Assembly: GCF_016526145.1 (NCBI RefSeq)
Contig: NZ_JADDUE010000003.1
Coordinates: 434,001 to 498,000, forward strand
DNA: 64,000 bases
Origin: Saccharopolyspora galaxeae
Lineage (GTDB): Bacteria; Actinomycetota; Actinomycetes; Mycobacteriales; Pseudonocardiaceae
Direction: 5' to 3'
Below the pieces are notes generated by a model that saw only the letters and a list, made by a program, of their open reading frames with translations, searched no databases and was not told the origin of the DNA. Below are positions 22,998-32,781 of the stretch, piece after piece; positions within the stretch are counted from its first letter, which is position 1, and every line of letters starts with the position of its first letter. The translations under genes were made by a program, and so were the position numbers.

Positions 22998-23406
22998 GCG
23001 GCAATGCGAGCTCGATCGGGGTGCCTTCCTCGACCGAGCGGCTCACCGTGCAGTACCGCTCGATGGCGCGGCGCACCGCGTCCATCAGCTTGTCCCGGTC
23101 GGCCTCGTCGACCGGGCCGAGGTCGAGGTCGAAGTTCACCCGCACGTTGGCGAACTTGTTCGGGTCCTCCGGGGTCTTGTCCCGGTCGGCGTGCACCGCC
23201 ACGTCGGCGTCGTCGCCGAGCCTGCGCACCAGCAGGTTCTCGCTGGTCACCGCGGAGCAGCCCGCGATGGCGGCGAGCAGCAGCTCACCGGGGGTGAACG
23301 CGCCCGGCGCACCCTCTCGTCCGATGTGCACGGTGGCGCCGCGGTCGTTGCTCGCGGTGAAGGTGTGCTCGCCGGTGCGGTGCACTTCGACGGGAGTGGA
23401 TGCCAT
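22993..23406 (-). CDS. osmC: OsmC/Ohr family peroxiredoxin-like protein
   Basis: OsmC-type proteins reduce organic hydroperoxides with a two-cysteine mechanism. The 137-residue product has the first cysteine in [12 protein letters not shown] and the second in [11 protein letters not shown] 23406 follows AGGAGGG; the frame is open upstream without similarity. It stands alone, with two palindromic repeats in its upstream region. Confidence 0.92.
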   Translation of the reverse strand: MASTPVEVHRTGEHTFTASNDRGATVHIGREGAPGAFTPGELLLAAIAGCSAVTSENLLVRRLGDDADVAVHADRDKTPEDPNKFANVRVNFDLDLGPVDEADRDKLMDAVRRAIERYCTVSRSVEEGTPIELALPR

Positions 23407-23484
23407 CAGACCCTCCTGATTCGCAGGTTCCGTCGACGACAACTCACCACACATCCGGCTTGTTCCCACCACCGCATCCAAATC

Positions 23485-23534
23485 GAGCGAACGGACCGTT
23501 GGTCCGAATAGACCAGGCGAACAGGCCGTTCACT
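23485..23534. repeat. Intergenic nested palindrome, copy 3
   Basis: Arm gagcgaacggaccgttgg, core tccgaatagacca, arm ggcgaacaggccgttcactc (one extra change in the right arm). Core orientation ATAGA, opposite to copies 1 and 2. It lies between the sigma-factor gene and osmC, which are co-directional, so it could end the sigma-factor transcript. Confidence 0.85.
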
Positions 23535-23557
23535 CCTGACAAACCCGCGGGCTTTCT

Positions 23558-23607
23558 GAGTGAACGGACTGTTGGTCCGAATAGATTGGACGAACGGTCC
23601 GTTCACT
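23558..23607. repeat. Intergenic nested palindrome, copy 4
   Basis: Arm gagtgaacggactgttgg, core tccgaatagattgga, arm cgaacggtccgttcactt. It is 73 bp after copy 3, in the same orientation, and 22 bp beyond the sigma-factor stop. Confidence 0.87.
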
Positions 23608-23628
23608 TATGGTGAACGCCGGGCGGGC

Positions 23629-24219
23629 TCAGCCGGTGCCGGTGTCCTGGCCCCGGGTGCGGGAGATCAGGTCTTCGCGGGCGCGGGCCACGCGCGAGCG
23701 CACCGTGCCGAGCTCGCAGCCGCTGATCTCGGCGGCCTCCGCGTAGGAGAGCCCGAGCACCTGGGTGAGCACCAGCGCCTCCCGCCGGTCCGGGTCGAGC
23801 TGGTCGAGCAGCACGTTCGTCTCGACGAGTTCCTCGAAGCCCCTGCCCCGGCCACCGGAGCCGTGGCCACCGGAGTTCGGGCCGCCGGAGCCCTCCGCGG
23901 CCTGCACCCAATCGGCGGCGACGGTGCGCGGCCGCGCCCGCTCGAACCGGATCTGGTCGACCACGGCGCGGCGCGCGATCGACAGCAGCCAGGTCCGCGC
24001 CGAAGAAGTCCCGCGGAACGTGCGCAACGAGCGCAACGCCCGCAAGTAGGTCTCCTGCGCCAGATCGTCGGCAGCACCGACGTCGGCCAGGTGCGCCACG
24101 AACCGCCACACGTCGCGCTGGGTGGCTCGCACGAACTCGGCCAGCGCCCGCCGGTCGCCCGAACCGGCGGCCAGTGCCAGTTCGGTGACGCGGGTGTCTT
24201 CGGCTTCCGAGTTCGTCAC
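23629..24219 (-). CDS. SigC-like ECF RNA polymerase sigma factor
   Basis: A 196-residue ECF sigma factor. Region 2 contains R-D-V-W-R-F-V-A-H-L and A-D-D-L-A-Q-E-T-Y-L-R-A-L-R. A glycine-rich linker follows, then region 4 with R-E-A-L-V-L-T-Q-V-L-G-L-S-Y-A-E-A-A-E-I-S-G-C and G-T-V-R-S-R-V-A-R-A-R. From memory the closest known protein is M. tuberculosis SigC, for which no anti-sigma factor is known. GTG 24219 (alternative 24231) has no ribosome site; TAGTGT eight bases upstream suggests a leaderless message. A divergent zinc-finger membrane protein gene starts 65 bp away and is the obvious candidate partner. Confidence 0.88.
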   Translation of the reverse strand: MTNSEAEDTRVTELALAAGSGDRRALAEFVRATQRDVWRFVAHLADVGAADDLAQETYLRALRSLRTFRGTSSARTWLLSIARRAVVDQIRFERARPRTVAADWVQAAEGSGGPNSGGHGSGGRGRGFEELVETNVLLDQLDPDRREALVLTQVLGLSYAEAAEISGCELGTVRSRVARAREDLISRTRGQDTGTG

Positions 24220-24283
24220 GGCCCACGACACTAGCCGAAGACCCGCCGGGAACTCCGCCCCCTGCGCGCCCGACAATCTGGTC
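24220..24283. promoter_or_regulatory. Divergent promoter region, both transcripts predicted leaderless
   Basis: Between the two start codons are 64 bp. Plus strand: GGAAC (24249-24253), 17 bases, CGACAAT (24271-24277), then the GTG start six bases further; this resembles an ECF -35/-10 pair. Minus strand: TAGTGT, eight bases, GTG. Neither gene has a Shine-Dalgarno sequence. Prediction only. Confidence 0.45.
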
Positions 24284-24994
24284 GTGGACTGTGAACGTTG
24301 CCGGATTTCGATCTCGGCGCGGCTGGACGGGGAAGCCGAGGCGGCGCCCGCTGCCGACGTCGACGCCCATCTGGACCAGTGCGCGCGGTGCCGCGCGTAC
24401 CAGGCCGATGCGGGCCTGCTCACCCGGAACCTGCGGGTGCGGCTGGTCACCGATACGCCGGACCTGGTGGGGCCGGTGCTGGCGCGCGCCGAACGCCCGG
24501 ACCGGCGCCGGACGGCGCTACGGTCCGCGCTCGCGCTCGTCGCGGTGGCGCAGATCCTGCTCGGCACCTTCCAACTGCTGGGACTGAGCGGGGCGCACGG
24601 TCACGCGCACGGCGGGATGGCCGCGCACCTGTTCAACGAGAGCACCGCGTGGAACCTGGCGATCGGCGTCGGAATGCTGTGGGCGGCGTGGCGCGACCGC
24701 ACGGCCGGTGGGGTGCTGCCGGTGTTGGGCGCGTTCGTGGCGGTGCTCGCCGGGTTCTCGGTGCACGACCTGATCGCCGGCACGGCGACGCTCGCGCGGG
24801 TCGGCTCGCACGCGCTGCTGCTGGCCGGACTCGGGCTGCTGGTCGCGGTGCACCGCAGGCACCGCGGGGACGGCGACCCGGCACCCGCGCAGACCGGTGG
24901 GGACGGCTGGAGCCGGATCGGCCCCGGAGAACCGCCGGAGGTCGCCGAAAACGGACCACACCTGCGGCCCACGGCGCACCACCGGGCGGCGTGA
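24284..24994 (+). CDS. Zinc-finger (zf-HC2) membrane protein, putative anti-sigma factor of the SigC-like protein
   Basis: A 236-residue protein. It starts with a ZAS-type zinc module: C3/C6 followed by H29-L-D-Q-C33-A-R-C36. Four membrane helices follow (about 87-107, 122-137, 146-167, 172-189) and a hydrophilic tail. Between the first two helices is a histidine-rich loop (G-A-H-G-H-A-H-G-G-M-A-A-H), a possible metal sensor on the outer face. Zf-HC2 plus membrane helices, divergent from an ECF gene, is the classic arrangement of an anti-sigma factor that releases sigma on an extracytoplasmic signal. Start GTG 24284 by homology to the C-x-x-C beginning; no ribosome site. Confidence 0.75.
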   Translation: MDCERCRISISARLDGEAEAAPAADVDAHLDQCARCRAYQADAGLLTRNLRVRLVTDTPDLVGPVLARAERPDRRRTALRSALALVAVAQILLGTFQLLGLSGAHGHAHGGMAAHLFNESTAWNLAIGVGMLWAAWRDRTAGGVLPVLGAFVAVLAGFSVHDLIAGTATLARVGSHALLLAGLGLLVAVHRRHRGDGDPAPAQTGGDGWSRIGPGEPPEVAENGPHLRPTAHHRAA

Positions 24995-25086
24995 GCGCCG
25001 GGGAGCGTTCGAACTGGGCCGCTTGATCGCTCAGGCGGTCATCGCAACCGGTTCCGCTCGAGCGGCGTCACTTCACCGAACGACTC

Positions 25087-25557
25087 CTAACCCGACTCGT
25101 CCTCGCCGATGTCCTCGTGCCAGAGGCGGGGCCGGTCGGCGATGAAACCGGCCATCATCCGCACGCACTCGGGATCGTCGAGCAGCACGATCCGCACGCC
25201 GTGCTCGGCGAGCCAGTCGTGCCCGCCGTGGAAGTTGCGCGCCTCGCCGATGACGACCGTGCCGATGCCGAACTGGCGAACCAGCCCGCTGCAGAACCAG
25301 CACGGCGACAGCGTGGTGACCATCGTCGTGCCCGCGTAACCGCGCTGCCTTCCCGCGGCCCGGAACGCGGAGGTCTCGGCGTGCACCGAGGGATCACCGT
25401 CCTGCACCCGGCGATTGCGCCCGCGCCCGAGGACTTCGCCGTCAGCGCCGAACAGCGCGGCACCGATCGGGACGCCGCCTTCCGCCTCCCCCGCACGAGC
25501 TTCCTCGACGGCGACGGCCAGCCATTCCTGGTGATGTTCGGAAGGGGTCAGCACCAC
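25087..25557 (-). CDS. Nucleoside/cytosine deaminase-like protein
   Basis: A 156-residue zinc deaminase of the CDA superfamily. Zinc ligands and proton shuttle lie in H-A-E-T-S-A and S-P-C-W-F-C-S-G. The G-V-P-I-G-A-A-L-F and W-F-C-x-x-L-V-R-Q-F-G-I-x-x-V-V-I-G-E patterns fit fungal-type cytosine deaminase or related nucleobase deaminases more than tRNA adenosine deaminase. Tandem GTG starts at 25557/25554, preceded by TTGAGG. It follows the rsmB stop by six bases, so it is probably co-transcribed with def-fmt-rsmB. Confidence 0.85.
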   Translation of the reverse strand: MVLTPSEHHQEWLAVAVEEARAGEAEGGVPIGAALFGADGEVLGRGRNRRVQDGDPSVHAETSAFRAAGRQRGYAGTTMVTTLSPCWFCSGLVRQFGIGTVVIGEARNFHGGHDWLAEHGVRIVLLDDPECVRMMAGFIADRPRLWHEDIGEDESG

Positions 25558-25563
25558 GACGCC

Positions 25564-26988
25564 TCAAGCGACCCGCAGCAGTGCGCAGAACATCGCGTCG
25601 GTGCCGTGCCGGTGCGGCCACAGCTGCACGCCGGGGCCGTCGCCGAGCTGCGGGACGCCGGGGAACGCTTCGCGGGCGTCGAGCTGTTCGGCGCCGGTGC
25701 GGCGCACGACGTCGGAGACGACGCCTTCGGTCTCCGACAGGTGCGGGGAGCACACGACGTAGGCGACGATCCCGCCGGGCCGGGCCAGCTGCACCGCCGA
25801 GAGCAGCAGGCTGCGCTGCAGCTTCGCCAGTTCCGGCAGGTCCGAGGGCTGCCGCCGCCAGCGCGCCTCGGGACGGCGGCGCAGCGCGCCGAGCCCGGTG
25901 CACGGCGCGTCGACGAGCACCCGGTCGTAGCCGGGTTCCAGCCCCGGCTCGCGGCCGTCGGCCACGTGCACCCGCACCGACAGGTCCCGGGTGACGCGCC
26001 GCACCAGATCCGCCCGATGCTCGGACTGCTCGACGGCGTCCAGCTCACCGCCGTCCAGCGTGACCAGCGCCCCCAACAGCGCCGCTTTCCCGCCGGGGCC
26101 TGCGCACAGGTCCAGCCACCGCGAGTCCGGCCCGGTGAGCTCGGGCTTGCTCAGCGCCAGCGCGGCGAGCTGGCTGCCCTCGTCCTGCACTGCGGCGAAG
26201 CCCTCCCGGACCGGCTCCAGGTCGCCGGGATCGCCGGAGCCCGCTTCCAGGTGCACCCCGTACGGCGAGTACGGCGCCGGGTCGCCGCCGGTGATGGCGG
26301 CGAGCTCGTCGGCGCTGATCTCCCCGGGCCGCGCGGTCAGGTGCACCGCGGGCCGCGCGTCGTCCGCGGCGAGCGCGGCGGCGAGCTCGTCGCCGGTGTC
26401 GCCGAGCACGTCGGCGAACGCCTGCGCCACCCACCGCGGGTGCGCGTACCGCAGCGCCAGGTGCCCGACCGGGTCCTTCGCGCGGTCCGGCGCGAGCTCG
26501 TCGATCCACTGCTGCTCGTCGCGTTCGCCTGCGCGGCGCAGCACCGCGTTGGCGAACCCGGCGAGCTTCGATCCGGCTTCCCCGCGCACCATGTCCACTG
26601 TGGAGGCAACTGCCGCGTGATCCGGAATCCTGGTGCGCAGCAACTGGTACACCCCGAGCCGCAACGCGTCCAAAGTGGTCGGATCCACTTCGGACACCGG
26701 ACGGCCGCTGCACTCCCCGATGACCGCGTCCAGCAGGCCGCGCGCCCGGCAGGCGCCGTAGGCGAGCTCGGTGGCCAGCCCCGCGTCCCGGCCTTGGATC
26801 TTGCGCTGCCGCAGCAGCGCGGGCAACGTCAGGTTCGCGTAGGCGTCCCGCTCGCGCACCGCGCGCAACGTCTCCAGCGCGGCCATCCGGGCCGGGTCCT
26901 GCGCGGGCGGCCGGGCCGGGCCGTTGCGCCGCTGCGGCGGACGGCTGCCCCGCGGCCGGGACGGGCGGCGGGGGCGGTGGTCGTTCAC
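25564..26988 (-). CDS. rsmB: 16S rRNA (cytosine-967-C5)-methyltransferase
   Basis: RsmB methylates C967 of 16S rRNA. The 474-residue protein has a basic, disordered N-tail (~1-35), a NusB-like RNA-binding domain (~36-165), and a SAM methyltransferase domain with D-L-C-A-G-P-G-G-K. The two active-site cysteines lie in D-A-P-C-T-G-L-G and V-V-C-S-P-H (the last usually T-C-S). The GTG start overlaps the fmt stop (GTGA). Confidence 0.95.
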   Translation of the reverse strand: MNDHRPRRPSRPRGSRPPQRRNGPARPPAQDPARMAALETLRAVRERDAYANLTLPALLRQRKIQGRDAGLATELAYGACRARGLLDAVIGECSGRPVSEVDPTTLDALRLGVYQLLRTRIPDHAAVASTVDMVRGEAGSKLAGFANAVLRRAGERDEQQWIDELAPDRAKDPVGHLALRYAHPRWVAQAFADVLGDTGDELAAALAADDARPAVHLTARPGEISADELAAITGGDPAPYSPYGVHLEAGSGDPGDLEPVREGFAAVQDEGSQLAALALSKPELTGPDSRWLDLCAGPGGKAALLGALVTLDGGELDAVEQSEHRADLVRRVTRDLSVRVHVADGREPGLEPGYDRVLVDAPCTGLGALRRRPEARWRRQPSDLPELAKLQRSLLLSAVQLARPGGIVAYVVCSPHLSETEGVVSDVVRRTGAEQLDAREAFPGVPQLGDGPGVQLWPHRHGTDAMFCALLRVA

Positions 26989-27911
26989 TTGAGCACTTCT
27001 CCTTGCTCGATGCGGGTGCCGCGCGCCCAGTCGGTGGCGGCCATCCGCTTCTTGCCCTGCGCCTGCACCTCGCCGAGCGCGACCGCCGCGGTGCCGGTTC
27101 CCACCAGCACCCGGCGCTTCTCGACGCGCAGCTCCCCCGGCGCGAGCCCGGTCTCCTCGGTCACCGACACGGCCCCGAGCTTGAGCCGCTCGTCGCCGAA
27201 GAACGCCCACGCGCCCGGATCCGGGGTCACCGAGCGGATCACCCGATCCACCACGTGCGCCGGCCGGGTGAAGTCGACCTTGGCGTCGTCCACGGTGACC
27301 TTCGGCGCGTAGCTGATGCCCTCGGCGGGTTGTTCCTCGGCGCGCAGCGAACCGTCCTCGATGCCGTCGAGCGTGGCCAGCAGCAACTTGGCGCCCGACT
27401 CGGCGAGCCGGTCCAGCAGCACGCCCGAGGTGTCGCCCGCGCGGACGTCCTCGGTGACCACGCCGTAGACCGGTCCGGCGTCCAGCTCGGGCACCAGCCG
27501 GAACGCGGACGCGCCGGTGATCCGGTCGCCGTGCCGGATCGCGGCCTGCACCGGAGCCGCCCCGCGCCACGCGGGCAGCAGCGAGAAGTGCAGGTTGATC
27601 CACCCGTGCCGGGGGATCTCCAGCGCGGCCCGCTTCAGCAGCGCCCCGTAGGCCACCACCGGGCAGCAGTCCGGCGCCAGCTCCCGCAGCCGCTCCAGGA
27701 ACTCCGGGTCGGACGCGCGCTCGGGCGTGAGCACTTCGAGTCCGTGCTCGTCGGCCACCGCGCCCACCGGAGAGCGCAGCACCTTGCGCCCGCGGCCGGA
27801 ACGCGCGTCCGGCCGGGTGATCACGGCGGCGACCTCGTGCCGCCCTGATTCCAGCAGCGCTCGCAGCGAAGGAACCGCCGCCTCGGGCGTGCCCGCGAAC
27901 ACCACCCGCAT
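26985..27911 (-). CDS. fmt: Methionyl-tRNA formyltransferase
   Basis: Fmt formylates initiator Met-tRNA. The 308-residue enzyme has F-A-G-T-P-E at the start, the active-site [18 protein letters not shown], the S-A-F[12 protein letters not shown] loop, and the C-terminal tRNA-binding barrel. The ATG overlaps the def stop by one base (TGATG). Confidence 0.97.
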   Translation of the reverse strand: MRVVFAGTPEAAVPSLRALLESGRHEVAAVITRPDARSGRGRKVLRSPVGAVADEHGLEVLTPERASDPEFLERLRELAPDCCPVVAYGALLKRAALEIPRHGWINLHFSLLPAWRGAAPVQAAIRHGDRITGASAFRLVPELDAGPVYGVVTEDVRAGDTSGVLLDRLAESGAKLLLATLDGIEDGSLRAEEQPAEGISYAPKVTVDDAKVDFTRPAHVVDRVIRSVTPDPGAWAFFGDERLKLGAVSVTEETGLAPGELRVEKRRVLVGTGTAAVALGEVQAQGKKRMAATDWARGTRIEQGEVLK

Positions 27912-28456
27912 CAGGACGCCCCGAACAGCGGGTGTGGGTTCTGCTTGATCGCCGGAGCCTGCCCGTCGAACCAGTCGGCCTGGCGGATCTCGCGCAGCGC
28001 GGCCTTGCGGGTGGCCTCGTCGAGCCGGTCCACGAACAGCACCCCGTCGAGGTGGTCGGTCTCGTGCTGGACGCAGCGCGCCAGCAGGTCGGTGCCCTCG
28101 ATCTCCACCGGATCGCCGTGCAGGTTCCAGCCGCGGGCGACGATGTTGCGGTAGCGGCGGCAGTCCCACCGCATGCCCGGGATGGACAGGCAGCCCTCCG
28201 GGCCGTCCTGGATCTCGTCGCCGAGCACGTCGAAGCTCGGATTGACCAGGTGGCCCTCGAACCCGTCGCAGCGGTAGGTGAACACCCGCAGGCCCACGCC
28301 CAGCTGCGGCGCGGCCAGCCCCGCCCCGCCTTGCTCGTGCATCGTGTCCCAGAGGTCCCGCACGAGGGTGCGCAGCTCCTTGTCGAAATCCACGACCTCC
28401 TCGGCGCGGGTCCGCAGCACGGGATCCCCGAAGAGTCGGACGGGCTGGACGGTCAA
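27911..28456 (-). CDS. def: Peptide deformylase
   Basis: Def removes the formyl group from nascent proteins. The 181-residue metalloenzyme has all three motifs: [13 protein letters not shown] and Q-H-E-T-D-H-L-D-G. The start is TTG 28456, with GGGGGAA four bases upstream. It heads the def-fmt-rsmB-deaminase operon. The 270-bp spacer to the divergent LuxR gene carries no other gene I can see. Confidence 0.95.
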   Translation of the reverse strand: MTVQPVRLFGDPVLRTRAEEVVDFDKELRTLVRDLWDTMHEQGGAGLAAPQLGVGLRVFTYRCDGFEGHLVNPSFDVLGDEIQDGPEGCLSIPGMRWDCRRYRNIVARGWNLHGDPVEIEGTDLLARCVQHETDHLDGVLFVDRLDEATRKAALREIRQADWFDGQAPAIKQNPHPLFGAS

Positions 28457-28726
28457 GCGGTTCCCCCATGGTCGCGGGCGGTTCGGCCGGCGTGCGCCGC
28501 CGATCGCGGTTGCCGGATCTCACGAGTCTAGTCTTCGCCGTCGCCGCCGCCCGCAGCCGCCACGACCGCTCCGAAGCGCGGCGGAACCGCTCGCGGTGCG
28601 GGACTCGACCGGCACCGCCGCGGGGATTCAGCCGCCCGGCATCGACTGCCGCCCGGCGAGGAACCCGTTCCGGCGCAGCCCCGGCGTAGCCTGCGCGGTG
28701 GCTCGAAGAAAGTGAAGGGACCTGCG

Positions 28727-29761
28727 ATGAGCCCGTTTCCGCCCGAGCACGCCGCGGGCCGCACCGCACCCGCCGCCGCGAGCGTCCTCGAACGAGCCGA
28801 GCAACACGTCGGGCTGCTTCGCGACCTGGTCCGATGTGACGCGGTGGTGCTGACCGCTGCCGACCCGTTCGCGCTGAGTCCGCAGCACACCTCGCTCGCC
28901 GCCGCGGGCTACTCGGACGCCGCGCTCGACCGGCTGCTGGACGACTTCGTCCCGGACGCGCGGAATCCGGGCTTCCGCCTGCTCCGCAACGGGGTTCGCG
29001 CGGCGCTGCGCTGGTCGGATCTCGCCCGCAATTGGCAGATCAGGTTCGTCACGACCGCCCTTGCTGAAGAATGCCTGCTTCCCGCCGGATTCCACGAAGG
29101 TCTCACCGCCTGCTTGTGGCTACCGGACGGTTCCCATGCCGGCGCCGTGCACATGAACTGGGCCGCGTCCCGCGCGGCCACGGACGACCGGCGGCGAACC
29201 GTCGAGCGATTCCTGCCACTGCTCGCCGAGGCCAGCAACGTCTTGCAGCCACACCGCGTTCTCGCGGACGAGCTGCACGGCGACGCGCACGTCGCGTTGA
29301 TCGGCGCAGGTGTCGAGCAACGCATCCCCGGCCGCGACGTCGGCCCGGTTCTGCGTTCGCAAGGCCGGCTGTGGCCGCTGCTGCTGAGTTCGGTCCCGCA
29401 CCGGAACGGCAGCTACATCTGGATCGACGAGGCCGAGACGTTCCACCGGATCGATCTGACCCGGTGCGCGGGATCGACGATGCTCGTGGCCGAGCGCGAA
29501 ATGCCCGCGCCCTACGACCTCACCGCACGAGAGTTGCAGGTCGTCACGCTGCTGGCCGGTGGCGCCAGCAACCCAGGGATCGCCGATGCGCTCGTCGTGA
29601 GCCGCCGCACCGTCTCGACCCACGTCGAGCACATCCTGGCCAAGCTCGGGGTGGCCTCCCGCGCGGAGGTCGCCGCGCTGGCCACTCGCGAAGGCCTGCG
29701 GCTGGTTCCGGCCGGGCGCGGCTCGGACCTGCGGCCGGGTGGTCTCGGCAGGATGCGCTGA
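28727..29761 (+). CDS. LuxR-type helix-turn-helix transcriptional regulator
   Basis: A 344-residue regulator. The C-terminal ~65 residues form a LuxR/Fix[22 protein letters not shown], then [24 protein letters not shown]. The N-terminal 250 residues have no recognised domain; hydrophobic/charged spacing suggests a GAF-like sensor. There is no phospho-receiver domain. ATG 28727 lies six bases after AAGGGA; GTG 28712 is an upstream alternative without a site. It precedes the alpha/beta-hydrolase gene on the same strand by 275 bp. Confidence 0.85.
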   Translation: MSPFPPEHAAGRTAPAAASVLERAEQHVGLLRDLVRCDAVVLTAADPFALSPQHTSLAAAGYSDAALDRLLDDFVPDARNPGFRLLRNGVRAALRWSDLARNWQIRFVTTALAEECLLPAGFHEGLTACLWLPDGSHAGAVHMNWAASRAATDDRRRTVERFLPLLAEASNVLQPHRVLADELHGDAHVALIGAGVEQRIPGRDVGPVLRSQGRLWPLLLSSVPHRNGSYIWIDEAETFHRIDLTRCAGSTMLVAEREMPAPYDLTARELQVVTLLAGGASNPGIADALVVSRRTVSTHVEHILAKLGVASRAEVAALATREGLRLVPAGRGSDLRPGGLGRMR

Positions 29762-30036
29762 GTCGGCGATGGCAGCTGGCGGGACACCGATCGGAAGGGC
29801 ACGGCTGCGGACAATCTTGCCGCATTGAACCGGTCGGATACGTCAGTTGACCGATGTCGCCGCGGTCGGCGGCGTACCTAGACTCTCCGTCCAGGTCCGG
29901 AAATCCGGCCGGTGCCTGCGAAGTCTCGCGCTGGAATGGCGTCGGCGAGGTGCGGCGCGCGCACCCGGCGGTTGCGGGATCGCACCCACCGCTGCCCGTT
30001 TCCGGAGGTTTCCGCATCCGCAACGAGGAGCGATCC

Positions 30037-30924
30037 ATGAGCAAGATCGAGCAGACCGTCGAGATCCCGCACCTCGGCGGGTCGACCGTCGGGTACACCT
30101 TCGGCGGGCCCTACGACCCAGCGCTGCCGACGCTGGTCCTGATCAACTCGTACACCACTTCGGCCGAGTTGTACCGGCCGCAGTTCGCCGACCCGGCACT
30201 CGGCTCCGCCGCCAACCTGCTCGCGCTGGAGCCCTACGGGCACGGCCGCACGAGGGCCTCGTACCAGCACTTCACCTACTGGGACAGCGCGGTCGCGAAC
30301 CTGCAGGCCCTCGACGCCCTCGGCATCCGCGAGGCCTTCGTGCTGGGAACCTCGCAGGGCGGCTGGATCGCCGTCCGGATGGCGCTGCTCGCCCCGGACG
30401 TGGTGCGGGGGCTGATTCCGCTCGGCACGTCGATGGACCGGGAGAGCCCGCGCAGCCGCGACCTGGGGTGCTGGGACGGGGTCGGGTTCAACACTCCGCT
30501 CATCGACGAGCTCGCCGAGCCGGTCGGCGCCGACTGGGTCGTGCCGGACGAGGTCGTGGACGGCGTGTTCAACACGGCCATGGGCGGTCTCACCGGCGAG
30601 GAACGCCGGTTCTGGCGCGCCGCCTACCGCGCGAACTACGCCGGTGACGCCGGGCGCCACCGCCTGCGGATCAGCACTGTGAACCTGCGGGACCGCGACG
30701 GGCTGCACGGCAGGCTCGACGAGGTCCGCTGCCCGGTCCTGTGGCTGCACGGCACCGCGGACCAGGTGTACTCGGTGCCGAACGCTCAGGAGGAGATCCG
30801 GATGTTCACCCGCTCGCCGGAGGCGCGGCTAGAGACCGTCCAAGGTGGACAGCACTTCCTGAGCGCCTCGAACCCCGCCGAGGTCGACGCCGCGGCGATC
30901 GAGTTCGTGCGCCGCTGGGCCTGA
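30037..30924 (+). CDS. Alpha/beta-fold hydrolase
   Basis: A 295-residue hydrolase with the nucleophile elbow G-T-S-Q-G-G-W. The acid is probably Asp in H-G-T-A-D-Q-V-Y, and the histidine is in G-G-Q-H-F-L-S near the end. A cap-like insertion lies in the middle. There is no signal peptide. It resembles 3-oxoadipate enol-lactonase/haloperoxidase-like hydrolases, but the substrate is unknown. ATG 30037 follows gaggag by six bases. It may be controlled by the LuxR protein upstream; that is inference from position only. Confidence 0.82.
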   Translation: MSKIEQTVEIPHLGGSTVGYTFGGPYDPALPTLVLINSYTTSAELYRPQFADPALGSAANLLALEPYGHGRTRASYQHFTYWDSAVANLQALDALGIREAFVLGTSQGGWIAVRMALLAPDVVRGLIPLGTSMDRESPRSRDLGCWDGVGFNTPLIDELAEPVGADWVVPDEVVDGVFNTAMGGLTGEERRFWRAAYRANYAGDAGRHRLRISTVNLRDRDGLHGRLDEVRCPVLWLHGTADQVYSVPNAQEEIRMFTRSPEARLETVQGGQHFLSASNPAEVDAAAIEFVRRWA

Positions 30925-30987
30925 GCTCGTCGTCCGAGAGTTCCTGGCCGTCTGAGCCGCTTTCGGTGCCGGATCGGTCCGCTGCCG

Positions 30988-32781
30988 TCACGGCGCGGGC
31001 ACGACCACCTCGGCGGAGCCGCCACCGCGCCGCTGCGGCTCGGCGGCGGCCACCCAGCGCCCGTCCGGCAGCCGCTCCACGCCGGTCGCCGCGCCGATCT
31101 CAGCGGAGGTTTCGAACTCGTGCCCGATGCCGCGCAGCTTGTCCGCCTCCGGCTGGGCGAGGAACCCGGGTTCGGCGTCGGTACTCGCTGAATTGCGCTG
31201 CGAGGCGCGGGGTTCCGCGATCGCGTCCACAAGGGACATTCCGCGGTCCAGCCTGCCGGTCAGCACCTGCAGCACGGTGGTGATGATCGTGGCTCCGCCG
31301 GGGCTGCCGGTGGCCAGCAGCGGCTCGCCGTCCCGGAGCACGATGGTCGGGCTGATCGAGCTGCGCGGCCGCTTGCCGGGGCCGGGCAGGTTCGGGTCCG
31401 GCTCGCCCGGCGCGGCCGGGGTGAACGAGAAGTCGGTCAGCTCGTTGTTGAGCAGGAAACCGCGGCCAGGAACGGTGATCGCGCTGCCGCCGGTCTGCTC
31501 GATGGTCAGCGTGTAGGAGACGACGTCGCCGCTGGCGTCGGCGACGGTCAGGTGCGAGGTGTTCGGCCCTTCGTGGTGCTCGCCGCCGGGCGCGGTCGCC
31601 GGTGCGCAGCCACCCGGGTCGCGCGGCTTGCCGGCCGCGGCAGGGGCGGGCAGCACGGCGTCCGGAGTGATCAAGCAGGATCGGGAGTCGGCGAACCGCT
31701 GCCCGGTCAGCTCGCTCGTGGGCACGTCGGAGAACGCCGGGTCCCCGACCCAGCGGTCGCGGTCGGCGAACCCGAGTTTGCTCGCCTCCAGGTAGCGGTG
31801 CAGGTATTGCGCCTCGTCCAGCTCCGGCAGGTCGCTGCGCTCGAGGATGTTGAGCGCTTCGCCGACGGTCGTGCCGCCGGAGGCCGACGGCGCCATGCCG
31901 TAGACGTCCAGGCCGCGGTAGTCGACGTGCGTCGGCTCCCGGTCGACCGCGCGGTAGTCCCGCAGGTCGCGGGCGGTCATCCCGCCGGGCCGCACGTGCC
32001 GGCCCGCGGCCGGGTCGACCGGCGGGTGCTGGACGGTCGCGGCGACGTCCGCGCCGATCTCGCCGCGGTAGAACGGGTCGAGGCCCTGTTCGCCGAGCGT
32101 CCGGTAGGTATCGGCCAGGTCCGGGTTGCGCAGCACGGTGCCGGGCCGCGGCGGCTGCCCGCCGGGCAGGAACAGGTCCCGGGTGGCGGGGAACGCGCTG
32201 AACCGCTGCTGGTTCTGCGCGGTCTGCTGCCGGAAGGTCTCGTCGACGACGAATCCGTTGCGAGCGAGCCGTTCGGCCGGGCGCAGCACCTCGCCGAGGT
32301 CCTTGCGGCCCCAGTTGTCCAGCGCCTGCTGCCAGGTGGCCGGAGTGCCGGGCACGCCGACGCCGAGGCCGCTGGTGATGGCCTCGTCCTTGGGGATCGG
32401 CTTGCCGTTCTCCAGGAACAGGCCTTCGCCCGCGGCGGCCGGCGCGGTCTCGCGTCCGTCGATTGTGGACACCTTGCCGGTCTGGGCGTCGTAGTGCGTG
32501 AAGTAGCCGCCTCCGCCGATGCCCGCGGAATACGGCTCGGTGACGCCGAGCGCGGCCGCCACCGCGACCGCGGCGTCGGCGGCCGATCCTCCGCGGCGCA
32601 ACACTTCGATCCCGGCACGCGTCGCATCGGAGTCCACACTGGACACCGCGCCGCCGCGGCCGACGGCCTCGGCCTTCTTGGACGGGCCAGGCGCGGGAGC
32701 CGGTACCGCTTGCGCCATTGGTGCGAGCAGCGCGCACGACGCCAGCGCGGCCAACGTGCTGCGGACGATCCTTCGCTGCAT
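30988..32781 (-). CDS. ggt: Gamma-glutamyltransferase, secreted
   Basis: GGT cleaves glutathione and other gamma-glutamyl compounds outside the cytoplasm. The 597-residue precursor has a signal peptide (positive start, hydrophobic 8-25, cut after A-Q-A). The catalytic threonine is in G-P-N-T-S-H-L-T-V, where the precursor self-cleaves into large and small subunits. Large-subunit motifs include A-A-D-A-A-V-A, the G-I-G-G-G-G-Y block and R-E-T-A-P. The small-subunit S-P-G-G-A-T-I oxyanion motif is present. ATG 32781 follows GGAGGTG. Actinomycetes use mycothiol, so the substrate may be extracellular peptides or imported glutathione. Confidence 0.94.
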   Translation of the reverse strand: MQRRIVRSTLAALASCALLAPMAQAVPAPAPGPSKKAEAVGRGGAVSSVDSDATRAGIEVLRRGGSAADAAVAVAAALGVTEPYSAGIGGGGYFTHYDAQTGKVSTIDGRETAPAAAGEGLFLENGKPIPKDEAITSGLGVGVPGTPATWQQALDNWGRKDLGEVLRPAERLARNGFVVDETFRQQTAQNQQRFSAFPATRDLFLPGGQPPRPGTVLRNPDLADTYRTLGEQGLDPFYRGEIGADVAATVQHPPVDPAAGRHVRPGGMTARDLRDYRAVDREPTHVDYRGLDVYGMAPSASGGTTVGEALNILERSDLPELDEAQYLHRYLEASKLGFADRDRWVGDPAFSDVPTSELTGQRFADSRSCLITPDAVLPAPAAAGKPRDPGGCAPATAPGGEHHEGPNTSHLTVADASGDVVSYTLTIEQTGGSAITVPGRGFLLNNELTDFSFTPAAPGEPDPNLPGPGKRPRSSISPTIVLRDGEPLLATGSPGGATIITTVLQVLTGRLDRGMSLVDAIAEPRASQRNSASTDAEPGFLAQPEADKLRGIGHEFETSAEIGAATGVERLPDGRWVAAAEPQRRGGGSAEVVVPAP

